Shown here: positions 1 through 7,744 of the stretch, piece after piece
How positions within the stretch are numbered: position 1 is the stretch's first letter
Layout of the letters: every line of letters begins with the position of its first letter
Assembly: GCA_002730485.1 (NCBI GenBank)
Contig: PCAH01000183.1
Coordinates: 1-18,323, forward strand
Reading direction: 5' to 3'
DNA length: 18,323 nucleotides
From: Dehalococcoidia bacterium
GTDB lineage: Bacteria > Chloroflexota > Dehalococcoidia > UBA3495
Notes under the pieces: model-generated
What the model was told of the DNA's origin: nothing
The model's database searches: none
What the model saw: the letters and a program-made list of their open reading frames with translations, nothing else
Position numbers and translations under genes: made by a program

Positions 1-41
1 ATCGGGCCACCATCGCAGTAGCCCGCAAGACCTTCAACTAG
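1..41 (+). CDS. 3' end of a cobalamin-pathway gene, CbiG-like (partial)
   Basis: An open frame enters from the left edge (codons from base 3) and stops with TAG at 39-41, giving the tail RATIAVARKTFN. CbiG proteins commonly finish with a short strand of the form TVAIA or TVAVA plus basic residues, and CbiG often precedes CobJ/CbiH, so cobalt-precorrin-5A hydrolase is the best guess. Only 12 residues are visible, so this rests on the tail and the neighbour. The gap of 55 bases to cobJ suggests one operon. Confidence 0.4.
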   Translation, partial: RATIAVARKTFN

Positions 42-96
42 CAGCACTTTTGAGATAAACGGCCATCCGGCCAAAAACACTGGAGAACACGATTCA

Positions 97-876
97 ATGA
101 CCACCGCATCCACCAACGGAAAGATACACCTGGTTGGCCTTGGCCCTGGAGACGCCCAATACCTGGCGCCTGCTGCGTCGCAAGCGCTTGCAGAAAGTGA
201 TGTAATAGTCGGCTTCCGCGCTTACATCGACCAGATTCAAGGTCTGATCACCGGAAAAGAGGTGGTCTCCATGGAACTGGGCCAGGAGCTGGAACGGGCG
301 GCCGCTGCGGTGGACTCTGCCTACGCCGGACGCACCGTTGCCGTGGTCTCCTCCGGTGACGCAGGTATCTATGGCATGTCCGGCCCGGTCTTCCGAGTGC
401 TCACAGACCGCGACTGGGACGGCCAATCACCAGCTGTGGTAACGATTCCTGGAGTCTCGGCCATGCAGGCCGCTGCTGCAGTGTTGGGTTCTCCACTGAT
501 GCAGGACTTCTGCGCCATCAGCCTCAGCAACCTGCTCACGCCATGGGAGAAGATCCGCAGTCGATTGGAGGCCGCAGCACAGGGCGACTTTGTGGTAGCC
601 CTCTATAACCCCCGCAGCAAGCGCAGACAGAGCCAGCTCCTTGAAGCCCGGGAGATTCTGCTAGAGCACCGTCCGGGAGATACTCCGGTTGGCTTGGTTG
701 GTGACGCGTTCAGGCCCGGGCAGCGGGTCAAACTCACCACCATTCAGGACCTGGAAAAGGATGCGGAGTTCGTCGACATGGTGACCATTGTGGTGATTGG
801 AAATTCCACTACATACCTCCACGGAGGGAAGGTGATCACCCCCCGAGGATACGAAGAAAAGACCCGTGCTGACTAG
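97..876 (+). CDS. cobJ: Precorrin-3B / cobalt-precorrin-3B C17-methyltransferase (CobJ/CbiH)
   Basis: S-adenosylmethionine-dependent methylation at C17 with ring contraction of the corrin precursor; a cytosolic step of cobalamin biosynthesis. The 259-residue protein has the tetrapyrrole-methylase fold. The N-terminal SAM loop is VGLGPGDAQYL (about residues 13-23), the central motif SSGDAGIYGM is at 85-94, then TIPGVSAMQAAAA (116-128) and SLSNLLTPW followed by ALYNPRSKRR (about 142-177). These motifs separate the CobJ/CbiH family from other corrin methylases. Length is normal for a stand-alone CobJ. The ATG has GGAGA 10 bases upstream (82-86). It follows the CbiG-like fragment and is followed by about 260 non-coding bases, so it probably ends the cobalamin operon. 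Whether the route is aerobic (CobJ) or anaerobic (CbiH) cannot be told from this gene; a CbiG-like neighbour would favour the anaerobic type. Confidence 0.93.
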   Translation: MTTASTNGKIHLVGLGPGDAQYLAPAASQALAESDVIVGFRAYIDQIQGLITGKEVVSMELGQELERAAAAVDSAYAGRTVAVVSSGDAGIYGMSGPVFRVLTDRDWDGQSPAVVTIPGVSAMQAAAAVLGSPLMQDFCAISLSNLLTPWEKIRSRLEAAAQGDFVVALYNPRSKRRQSQLLEAREILLEHRPGDTPVGLVGDAFRPGQRVKLTTIQDLEKDAEFVDMVTIVVIGNSTTYLHGGKVITPRGYEEKTRAD

Positions 877-1061
877 ACAACTGCGTATCAAACGGGTTAT
901 AAACCCTAGGTAACCAAGACTATTTACGCCTAGCAACCTAAATTCCCTAACCATACTCATACATAATTCATCCGATTGTCTGCGGGGGCTTCTTTAATCT
1001 TAGAGCAGGTTGGTATAGACCTTACCGCAAGATGTAGTTCGATGCGGCTTTGTCTCCAAAG

Positions 1062-1082
1062 TTGAACCTCAGAACGGTTCAA
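1062..1082. repeat. 7-bp inverted repeat upstream of the response regulator
   Basis: TTGAACC (1062-1068) and GGTTCAA (1076-1082) are perfect inverted arms around a 7-base centre, with one more G-U pair outside. It lies 55 bases before the response-regulator start, in the otherwise featureless gap 877-1137. It could be an operator for a dimeric regulator or a leader hairpin. There is no T run after it, so it is not a normal terminator. Confidence 0.4.
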
Positions 1083-1137
1083 TCCCGCCCAGCCATCCGA
1101 TGAGCTAAGAAATGGTCAATTAGGGAGATTGTGCACT

Positions 1138-1506
1138 TTGCGCGGCAATAAGATTCTGGTCGTAGATGACGAACCTAATATCGTCCGGTCCTTGGCTTTC
1201 GTTTTCAACAAAGAAGGCTACCAAGTCTCAATTGCAGAAAACGGTGAAGAGGCAATGGAGATGATCCGCGGCTCTAAGCCCGACATCCTTATCTTGGATG
1301 TGATGATGCCTCACAAGAATGGCTACGACGTTTGCCAAGAGATCAAGTCTGATCCCGGTTTGAAAGACATCCACGTGCTAATGTTGACCGCCAAGGGCCA
1401 AAAAGGAGACCGGGAAGCAGCCCTTGCCAGGGGAGCTGATGAATACATCAGCAAGCCGTTCAGTCCTATCCAGGTATTAGACCGCGTAAAAGAACTCCTG
1501 ACTTAG
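1138..1506 (+). CDS. Single-domain response regulator (CheY-like receiver)
   Basis: Phosphoacceptor of a two-component system with no output domain. The 122-residue chain is one receiver: acidic pair D10-D11 in ILVVDDEPN, phosphoacceptor D54 in LILDVMMP, T84 in MLTAKG, and K106 in YISKPF, all conserved. It must signal by binding a partner or by passing phosphate along a relay. I chose TTG at 1138 because GGGAG (1123-1127) sits 10 bases upstream; TTG at 1129 in the same frame is possible but only 1-2 bases from that Shine-Dalgarno. The sensor kinase begins within about 110 bases on the same strand, so the two are probably cotranscribed and functionally paired. Confidence 0.88.
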   Translation: MRGNKILVVDDEPNIVRSLAFVFNKEGYQVSIAENGEEAMEMIRGSKPDILILDVMMPHKNGYDVCQEIKSDPGLKDIHVLMLTAKGQKGDREAALARGADEYISKPFSPIQVLDRVKELLT

Positions 1507-1614
1507 GCATTCTCTCCTTAGCCTAGTTCAGTATCAAGAGGTTCTAGCATTTTACGAAATCTGCCCACTCCCGCAGATACCCTCCTCGCCAAAGAAAACC
1601 GGCGATATCTGTTC

Positions 1615-2325
1615 TTGGCTGCTTTGGCGGCGCTCGGGATTGCTCTCTCCATCTTGGCATTTAGCGTAGTTCTGGGCATTGAACGCGACCGCCACCAGCG
1701 AGAATTTGAATTCAAAGCCGCAAACCGGATTGCTGCCCTGCAATCTGGGGTGGACTTCAATGTCAAAGCAGTGCACTCCCTCCAGTCTCTATACTCCGCC
1801 TCCGAGTCAGTCAACCGGGAAGACTTCAGCACATTCGTCCGTAACGAGTTTGATAATCGTTCCCAGATTCAAGCTTTAGAGTGGATACCCAGAGTCTTAG
1901 CCGAAGACCGGGAAAGTTTCGAAGCCTCCATGAGAGAGGAAGGGCTTGGGAATTTCACGATTCTGGAGAGGCTAACAGATGGCACTTTGGTCCCCGCCAC
2001 AGAAAGAGCCGAATATTTCCCTGTTTCTTATTTAGAGCCGTATTCTGGAAATGAAGCCGCGACTGGCTTTGACCTGGCGTCGAACCCCTCACGCTACGAA
2101 GCCCTGAAAATATCCCGAGACAGCGGGAACCCCGTCGCTACCCAGCGAATTGTCCTGGTACAGGAAGTAGGGAACCAATTTGGATTTCTGGTGTTCGTGC
2201 CTATATATGAAAAGGGCGCAGTAACTTCAGCATTACGCAACGTAGGACATCTCTTTCGGGCTTCGCCCTGGGGGTTTTCCGTGTCGGAGACCTGGTCATC
2301 AACGCCTGGAAAGACGCGGGACTAG
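1615..2325 (+). CDS. N-terminal CHASE sensor part of a split histidine kinase
   Basis: This frame holds a transmembrane segment (LAALAALGIALSILAFSVVL region, residues 1-20) and most of an extracellular CHASE domain. CHASE hallmarks are YFPVSYLEPYSGNE, GFDLASNPSR, ATQRIVLVQE and FGFLVFVPIYEKG, ending about residue 202. After that the residues (ALRNVGHLF onward) no longer look like CHASE and the frame stops. The expected continuation, GFALGVFRVGDLV, is in the frame beginning at 2211, so this is the first part of the kinase that continues to 4901. The TTG at 1615 would start inside the membrane helix. The frame is open upstream and encodes a basic stretch (KENRR) before it. A Shine-Dalgarno AAGAGGT (1536-1542) lies 6 bases before an ATT codon at 1549, a possible true start. 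Confidence 0.72.
   Translation: MAALAALGIALSILAFSVVLGIERDRHQREFEFKAANRIAALQSGVDFNVKAVHSLQSLYSASESVNREDFSTFVRNEFDNRSQIQALEWIPRVLAEDRESFEASMREEGLGNFTILERLTDGTLVPATERAEYFPVSYLEPYSGNEAATGFDLASNPSRYEALKISRDSGNPVATQRIVLVQEVGNQFGFLVFVPIYEKGAVTSALRNVGHLFRASPWGFSVSETWSSTPGKTRD
2209..2217 (+). other. Frame-change site in the sensor kinase (A_AAG_GGC)
   Basis: In the CHASE frame the codons read GAA AAG GGC. Stepping back one base gives AAA GGG CGC, which opens the downstream frame immediately after its last stop (TGA, 2208-2210). The joined reading, EKG-RSNFSITQRRTSLSGFALGVFR in two parts, restores a normal CHASE end. The bases fit the X_XXY_YYZ shape of a -1 slippery heptamer. A lost base in the A or G run, either in the genome or in the read/assembly, is the simpler explanation. 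No strong downstream stimulatory structure was identified by eye. Confidence 0.6.
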
Positions 2326-2342
2326 ACCCTCTACCACCCAGC

Positions 2343-4901
2343 ATGCAACTGGCACTCTCAGACAGTTCTGCACCCGAAGAAATGCAGCCTTTATTTAGCT
2401 CTGATATTGGGCAGGATCCCGATTCCGACAGAGCCGGGAATTTGACCGTAAGCGGATCTCTCGGCATCGGTGGGCGGACCTGGGATGCATCGATCTTCAC
2501 TCTGCAGCAATCCGTTTTCAGCGTCTGGCAGCCGTGGTCTGCACTACTGGCCGGGTTGAGTCTGACCTCGGTTGCATTTGCCTACTTGCTTCTGGCGATG
2601 CAACGTGAGTCCAGAACCAAACATCTGGTGGAACAGCGCACCATAGAGTTATCGCAGTCCAACCAACAACTTGCAAATGAGATCTTAGACCGCTCAAGGA
2701 TCCAGCAGGAATTGGCTGGCCTGTATGAGATCACTAGTATCTTCTCTGCCGAAGGTGACTTTCAGACCAAGGCGACCAATGCTCTGGAAAAGGTTTCCGT
2801 CCTGACATCCGCCGACTGGGTGACACTTAGGCTTCCCGGCCCAAGGGAAACAGTGCTAAATCTGGTTGCCGCATCTGGTCCCGCCGTCAAAGAGAGTCCG
2901 CCTTTACCGGTATTCACTGAAGCCATGACCATGAGCACTCGAGCTTTCACCGAAGGAATCATCGAAGTAATCGACGATTACGCCGCACGACCCAAAGCTT
3001 CCCAATCGTTGGTCGACTTGGGTATGCAGTCCATGGTGTTGCAGCCCATCAAAGCCAACGAACGCACCCTGGGGCTCGTCACTGTCATTTCCAAAGATAA
3101 AGATCATTTCAGCCCAGCATTGGTCTACCTCTTAACCTCCGTTGGAGAAGGCCTCGGCGTGCTGCTTGAAAACTCTTTACTTCAGCAAGAGTCCGATAAA
3201 GCGCATCAGGCACAGTTAGATCTGGCAGATGAGAACGTTGTGATTGCCGAGATAGGGCGAATACTTGGTTCGTCACTGAACATCAGTGAAGGGTTTGAGA
3301 TGTTCGCCCTGAAGACCCACAGCTTGGTTACTTTTGACCAATTAGACATCACGGTGATCGATCCGTCAGGTGAATATGACGAAGTGGCGTTCAGCACGGC
3401 GTCGGATGGCGGGTTCCCTGGCCCGACTTCGATGCAAGGTTCCATTACCCAGCGTGTGACATCAGATCTCACTGGATTGATCGTCCAGGATCTTCCGGCT
3501 AGCGCGATAGCAACAGACTTCTCCTGCCTTGTGTCTTCAGCGAATGATGGGCAGCGCTCTTGGTTAATTGTTCCGCTTATCCACAACGGCGTCGGAATCG
3601 GGGCTCTTTTCCTATCATCCGGCAAAGAATCTGCGTTTACCGAAGATGACCTAAATCTTATAACCAGGCTCGGCCACATGATTGCTGGAGCGATCTCAAA
3701 CGCCAGCCATCATGCACGGCAGATAAAAGCGGAGGAAGCCCTCAGAGAGCGGGAAGCCCGCCTCCACGGCATAGTAGAATCCGCGGTCGACGGGATAGTT
3801 ACCATCGATGAAGTAGGCATCGTAGCGTCGTTCAATCATGGAGCTGAAACGATCTTCGGGTACTCATCGAACGAGGTTGTGGGACAAAACGTGAAGATGC
3901 TGATGCCTATGCCTCATCACGCGGCCCATGACGGTTATCTCAATGCCTACAAGAGAACCGGAGTCAAAAAGATCATAGGTGCCGGCCGCGAAGTTGCAGG
4001 CCTACGTAAAGACGGAACAGTGTTCCCTCTGGATCTCTCAGTCAGCGTAGTAGAGTTGGCAGACCGGACCATCTACACGGGGATCATCAGGGACATCACG
4101 AAAAGCCATGCCTTGCAACGGGAGATAGGGCAACGAGCCAAGGAATTGGAAATCGCCTACTCGGAGCTGCAAACCCTGGACCGGATGAAAGACGAATTCA
4201 TCGCCACTGTCTCCCACGAGTTGCGGACGCCTTTGACCTCGACCAAAGGAGCCGCCGAGATACTCTTGAATTACCAAGATGAGGACCGGGCAACCCAAAC
4301 AGAATTCTTAAGTATCATCGACAATGAAAGCGACCGTCTCACCAGGTTGATCAACGACGTTCTGGATCTGGCACGAATGGAGTCGGGTGAAACCGTTTGG
4401 GACATCTCCACGATAGACCTACAAAGCGTCATTGAGACAGCCATGTACTGTACCCACGCCCTCATTCTGAATAAAGATGTCACAGTAGAAATTGCCGCTG
4501 ATCATGAACTCCCGGCGGTTGAGGCTGACTCTGACAAGTTGGTCCAAGTGGTGACAAATCTGTTAAGCAACGCCATCAAGTTCACGCCCAACGGCGGCTC
4601 AATCCGTTCGGAGTCTCGCTTGGTGCCAGATGAGTCCGCAATCACCGGAGTGAGGATGGTTGAAGTCAGCATTGCGGATACCGGAATCGGCATACCATCT
4701 GGTGATGTCCACAAGATATTCGGCCGATTCCAACAGGCAGGTACAACCCTAGCCAACCGCCCCCAAGGAATCGGCCTGGGACTGGCCATCAGCAAAGAGA
4801 TAATCACCCACCTGGGCGGAGAGATCTGGGTGGAGAGCGAGATTGGAGAAGGGAGCACATTCTTCTTCACTGTACCTTCTGTCCCTACTCCTGCCGGTTA
4901 A
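2343..4901 (+). CDS. Multi-sensor histidine kinase (end of CHASE, TM, GAF-GAF-PAS-HisKA-HATPase)
   Basis: Membrane sensor kinase that autophosphorylates on histidine, probably passing phosphate to the adjacent receiver protein. Order in the 852-residue frame: end of CHASE (1-55), transmembrane helix (about 65-86), coiled linker (88-125), GAF (135-280), GAF (295-455), PAS (470-590), HisKA (615-680) and HATPase_c (730-848). H625 in VSHELRTPL is the phosphorylation site. N743 (LLSNAIKF), D779 (DTGIGIP), the F box FGRFQQA and GIGLGLAIS form the ATP site, so the catalytic core looks intact. The PAS closely resembles the haem PAS of FixL, with H529 (AHDGY) and R549 (GAGREV) at the FixL spacing. ATG 2343 has no Shine-Dalgarno and lies inside the CHASE domain. 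The natural polypeptide should begin in the frame upstream (1549 or 1615) and shift near 2211. As it stands the gene is either broken, misassembled or frameshifted. Confidence 0.85.
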   Translation: MQLALSDSSAPEEMQPLFSSDIGQDPDSDRAGNLTVSGSLGIGGRTWDASIFTLQQSVFSVWQPWSALLAGLSLTSVAFAYLLLAMQRESRTKHLVEQRTIELSQSNQQLANEILDRSRIQQELAGLYEITSIFSAEGDFQTKATNALEKVSVLTSADWVTLRLPGPRETVLNLVAASGPAVKESPPLPVFTEAMTMSTRAFTEGIIEVIDDYAARPKASQSLVDLGMQSMVLQPIKANERTLGLVTVISKDKDHFSPALVYLLTSVGEGLGVLLENSLLQQESDKAHQAQLDLADENVVIAEIGRILGSSLNISEGFEMFALKTHSLVTFDQLDITVIDPSGEYDEVAFSTASDGGFPGPTSMQGSITQRVTSDLTGLIVQDLPASAIATDFSCLVSSANDGQRSWLIVPLIHNGVGIGALFLSSGKESAFTEDDLNLITRLGHMIAGAISNASHHARQIKAEEALREREARLHGIVESAVDGIVTIDEVGIVASFNHGAETIFGYSSNEVVGQNVKMLMPMPHHAAHDGYLNAYKRTGVKKIIGAGREVAGLRKDGTVFPLDLSVSVVELADRTIYTGIIRDITKSHALQREIGQRAKELEIAYSELQTLDRMKDEFIATVSHELRTPLTSTKGAAEILLNYQDEDRATQTEFLSIIDNESDRLTRLINDVLDLARMESGETVWDISTIDLQSVIETAMYCTHALILNKDVTVEIAADHELPAVEADSDKLVQVVTNLLSNAIKFTPNGGSIRSESRLVPDESAITGVRMVEVSIADTGIGIPSGDVHKIFGRFQQAGTTLANRPQGIGLGLAISKEIITHLGGEIWVESEIGEGSTFFFTVPSVPTPAG

Positions 4902-4908
4902 CCCGGCA
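4892..4908 (+). terminator. Short hairpin over the kinase stop codon
   Basis: TGCCGG (4892-4897) and CCGGCA (4903-4908) make a 6-bp GC-rich stem with a 5-base loop that overlaps the TAA stop. There is no following T run, so it is at best a weak or factor-assisted terminator. Confidence 0.25.
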
Positions 4909-5049
4909 ACAGCCCAGCACCTAGATCGACTACCCCCAAAGAACCGCTGCATCATCGAACGACCTTCCTTGCGTGCGCTCCTTAAGATGAGCGTGTACAA
5001 TCCGTTGCACCCTTGGCTATTAGGCACGAGCTAGGAGCGCGAGATCGCC

Positions 5050-6195
5050 ATGAAACGCAGCGAAACACGCATTCTCACCACCCATACGGGCAGCCTACCC
5101 CGTTCTCCGGAATTACAGGAATTATTGCGCTCCAGACTGGATCCCGGAGACGCCGAGGCCGAGGAATTTCAAACGGGTGTTGAAGAAGGCGTAGCGGACG
5201 TGGTGGCCAAACAAGCTGCCATCGGCATCGATGTAATCAATGACGGAGAGCAGGGTCGGGTCCAGTACGCTACCTATGTAAAAGACCGCCTGACCGGTTT
5301 CGATGGTGAACAGTTGCTGCGCGCCATACCTCGCATAGACATGCTGGACTTCCCCGAATTCGCGGCCCAGAGCGGCGTTTCATCATCCACAACCATCCCC
5401 TGGCCCGCCTGCACCGGCCCCATTGCCTGGAAGGACAAAGACGCCGTCCAACGGGACATTCAACGACTGAAGAATGCAACCTCAGGTGTGCAGGTTGAAG
5501 AAGTCTTCATGACGGCCGCCTCCCCCGGTGTGATTGCCAACTTTCTCCACAACGAGCACTACGCCACCGAAGAGGAATACCTGTACGCGTTGGCAGACGT
5601 TATGAAAGACGACTACAAAGCCGTCGTCGATTCCGGTCTGCTGCTCCAGATTGACTGCCCAGACCTGGCCATGACCCGAGTCACCCAGTTCTCGCACCTA
5701 AGCGAGGACGAGTTTATCAAGATAGTCGAGATGCACGTGGAAGTGCTGCAATACGCGCTGGCCGGAATCGCGCCAGACCGGATGCGCATGCACCTCTGTT
5801 GGGGAAACACCGAGGGTCCCCATCACCATGACGTGCCCCTAAAGAAGATCGTGGACATCGTCCTAAAAGCCCCGCCTGGCGCAGTGTCGTTCGAGGGCGC
5901 CAATCCCCGCCATGCCCACGAGTGGAAGGTCTGGCAGGACGTGAAACTCCCAGATAGCAAGGTAATCATCCCAGGCGTGTTGGACACCACCACCAACTTC
6001 ATCGAGCATCCGGAATTGATCGCGGAGCGCATCATCCGCTACGCCAACGTCGTCGGCAAGGAAAACATGATGGTCGGTTCCGATTGCGGCTTTGGCACAT
6101 CAGCCTGGGGAAGGCGAGTGGAGACCAGGATCGCCTGGGCTAAATTAGAGGCAATGGTCGAGGGTGCAAAACTGGCGAGCCAGGAGCTCTGGTAA
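5050..6195 (+). CDS. Cobalamin-independent methionine synthase (MetE C-terminal)-like methyltransferase
   Basis: Zinc-dependent methyl or alkyl transferase related to the catalytic half of MetE and to epoxyalkane:coenzyme M transferase. The 381-residue chain starts with TTHTGSLPR, typical of the group, has NDGEQGR (about 70), and carries a complete zinc set: H248 and C250 (MHLCWGN), E282 (FEGAN) and C346 (SDCGFGT). It lacks the N-terminal half of true MetE (about 750 residues), so methionine synthesis from methyltetrahydrofolate cannot be assumed. Stand-alone members act on varied thiols or methyl donors. ATG 5050 is preceded by AGGAG (5033-5037). An MFS carrier starts 4 bases after its stop, which suggests coupled translation and a shared substrate. 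Confidence 0.85.
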   Translation: MKRSETRILTTHTGSLPRSPELQELLRSRLDPGDAEAEEFQTGVEEGVADVVAKQAAIGIDVINDGEQGRVQYATYVKDRLTGFDGEQLLRAIPRIDMLDFPEFAAQSGVSSSTTIPWPACTGPIAWKDKDAVQRDIQRLKNATSGVQVEEVFMTAASPGVIANFLHNEHYATEEEYLYALADVMKDDYKAVVDSGLLLQIDCPDLAMTRVTQFSHLSEDEFIKIVEMHVEVLQYALAGIAPDRMRMHLCWGNTEGPHHHDVPLKKIVDIVLKAPPGAVSFEGANPRHAHEWKVWQDVKLPDSKVIIPGVLDTTTNFIEHPELIAERIIRYANVVGKENMMVGSDCGFGTSAWGRRVETRIAWAKLEAMVEGAKLASQELW

Positions 6196-6198
6196 AGA

Positions 6199-7461
6199 TT
6201 GCCTGACTCCCAAGAAGAACCCGCAAATCTGGGCTCGGCCACTCCGCCGGAACACCCACTGCGGTGGCGCATGCTGGCGTTGCTGTCATTGGCCACAGTC
6301 CTGAGCCTGACGGTTTGGTTCAGCACCAACGCCATCGCCCCTGCTCTGGAGGCTGAAAAAGGGTTCTCCACCGGTGACATCGCCTGGCTGACCATCGCCG
6401 TCCAGATTGGCTTTGTCATCGGCACCATGCTGATTGCATTCACCAACGTGGCCGATGTGGTCAACACCCGAAAAGTCTTCGCCATCAGCGCGCTATTGGC
6501 CGGGTTCTTCAACGCCGCGTTGGTCTTCGTTCCAGGGGGGTTCACCACTGCCCTGGTTCTGCGCATACTGAGCGGCATATTCCTGGGTGGCGTCTACCCG
6601 CCAGGGATGAAGATAATCTCCGGTTGGTTCCTCTCCGGGAGGGGAATCGCCATCGGCGTCATGATCGGCGCGTTGACCATCGGTTCCGGCTCACCCCACC
6701 TGCTTCGTTCGATCTTTGTTGCTCAATGGGAGATCACCCTGTATCTCAGCGCTGGGCTTGCGGCTCTGGCGGCGGCCATAGTCTATTTCCTGGTGCAAGA
6801 TGGCCCATTGGACGTCCCAGCAAGAAAATTCAAGCCCGGCTATATCTTGGAAACCGTCAGAGTAGAATCAACCCGGCTGGTCCTGTTTGGCTATCTCGGT
6901 CACATGTGGGAGCTTTATGCCATGTGGGCGTGGCTGCCCGCGTTCTTGGCAACGGTCTACGGTACCAAGAGTCTGATCGGAGATTCCTTGGACCTGGCAA
7001 GTCTGGTTGCCTTCTTGGTCTTCATATCCGGGGCTGTCGGTTGCGTGGCGGCGGGTATATTCGCCGAGAAGATGGGCCGAACTTCCGTGACCAGTTGGGC
7101 GATGGCTATCAGCGGCGGCACAGCGTTATTCATCGGCTTTTTGCCAGTGGAATGGAACATTGTTATCGCCATAGCGGCGATGATCTGGGGGGCGTCGGTG
7201 GTGGCGGATTCGGCCCAGTTCTCCACGGCTCTGACCGAATTATCCGATGATGATTACCGGGGGACCGCGCTGGCCTTTCAAACCGGAATCGGCTTCTTGC
7301 TGACCATCGCCCCCATCAGGTTGCTGCCGGTGATGGCAGACTCGATCGGTTGGGGGCCAGCCTTTGCGGTGCTGGCCATAGGGCCGGCATTGGGAATCGC
7401 CGCAATGCTTCGATTGAGGGCCATGCCGGAGGCTACGGCGATGGCATTAGGGCGGCGTTAG
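6199..7461 (+). CDS. MFS transporter
   Basis: Inner-membrane secondary carrier of the major facilitator superfamily, 420 residues with about 12 hydrophobic segments. The first begins near MLALLSLATVLSLTVWF (about residue 25). SGIFLGGVYPPGMKIISGW lies in the fourth-fifth helix region, and a second half starts near residue 225 (LVLFGYLGHMWELYAMWAW). The TTG at 6199 follows the preceding stop by 3 bases and uses AGGAG at 6182-6186; ATG at 6271 is a shorter alternative that would drop only the cytoplasmic tail. The close linkage suggests it moves the substrate or product of the methyltransferase. The substrate cannot be read from the sequence. Confidence 0.85.
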   Translation: MPDSQEEPANLGSATPPEHPLRWRMLALLSLATVLSLTVWFSTNAIAPALEAEKGFSTGDIAWLTIAVQIGFVIGTMLIAFTNVADVVNTRKVFAISALLAGFFNAALVFVPGGFTTALVLRILSGIFLGGVYPPGMKIISGWFLSGRGIAIGVMIGALTIGSGSPHLLRSIFVAQWEITLYLSAGLAALAAAIVYFLVQDGPLDVPARKFKPGYILETVRVESTRLVLFGYLGHMWELYAMWAWLPAFLATVYGTKSLIGDSLDLASLVAFLVFISGAVGCVAAGIFAEKMGRTSVTSWAMAISGGTALFIGFLPVEWNIVIAIAAMIWGASVVADSAQFSTALTELSDDDYRGTALAFQTGIGFLLTIAPIRLLPVMADSIGWGPAFAVLAIGPALGIAAMLRLRAMPEATAMALGRR

Positions 7462-7655
7462 TCCTGCTGGGCAACCCTGAAGTTGAATGTCACAGTTCGG
7501 GTGATCGTGCCGTCAAAGTCCTTTTCCGGACCATATTCCTCAGCGGTGAACCTTAGTTCCATACCCAGGCCACGCATGTCATTGGCCAGAGCTTCTACTC
7601 GCCGGAGAACCTCGTTAACGTCCTGATCGAGTTCTGATAGATCGTCTTTCGCCAT
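7458..7655 (-). CDS. Small protein of unknown function
   Basis: I do not recognise this 65-residue protein. It begins MAKDDLSELDQDVNEVL, a likely amphipathic helix or short coiled coil, and ends with a beta-like TITRTVTFNFRVAQQD; it is acidic and has no membrane segment. ATG 7655 was preferred because CAGGTG lies about 11 bases upstream on the minus strand. GTG at 7706 would add 17 residues but runs through an inverted repeat. It follows the SDR on the same strand with a 90-base gap, and its last 4 bases overlap the end of the plus-strand MFS gene. The start and the reality of the gene are only moderately sure. Confidence 0.5.
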   Translation of the reverse strand: MAKDDLSELDQDVNEVLRRVEALANDMRGLGMELRFTAEEYGPEKDFDGTITRTVTFNFRVAQQD

Positions 7656-7674
7656 TGGTCTTAAACACCTGACA

Positions 7675-7709
7675 GGGGTGTCCTCCCCGTTTCGTGGAAA
7701 AGACACCCC
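7675..7709. repeat. Inverted repeat between the SDR and the small gene
   Basis: GGGGTGTC (7675-7682) pairs with GACACCCC (7702-7709). Inside it TTTC and GAAA can form a second short stem around GTG, leaving a 7-base bulge. It sits in the 89-base gap downstream of the SDR and upstream of the small minus-strand gene. It may be a terminator for the SDR, a leader structure or a regulator site. On the minus strand no U run follows. Confidence 0.4.
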
Positions 7710-7744
7710 ATTTTGAATTCAGCTATCGGCCAGCAAGATACCGA

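Noticed and set aside
61..72. GGCC-ATCC-GGCC hairpin between the CbiG-like tail and cobJ
   Set aside because: A 4-bp stem is expected by chance in this GC content, and the genes look cotranscribed.
894..906. GGGTT-ATA-AACCC after cobJ as a terminator
   Set aside because: Only 5 bp with a 3-base loop and no T run; too weak to call.
3206..3679. 157-codon minus-strand frame inside the kinase
   Set aside because: Lies wholly within the second GAF domain of the kinase and has no family features.
6624..7250. 208-codon plus-strand frame inside the MFS gene
   Set aside because: The overlapping frame has clear membrane helices and MFS motifs; this one is rich in Arg, Gly and His, as expected of a shadow.
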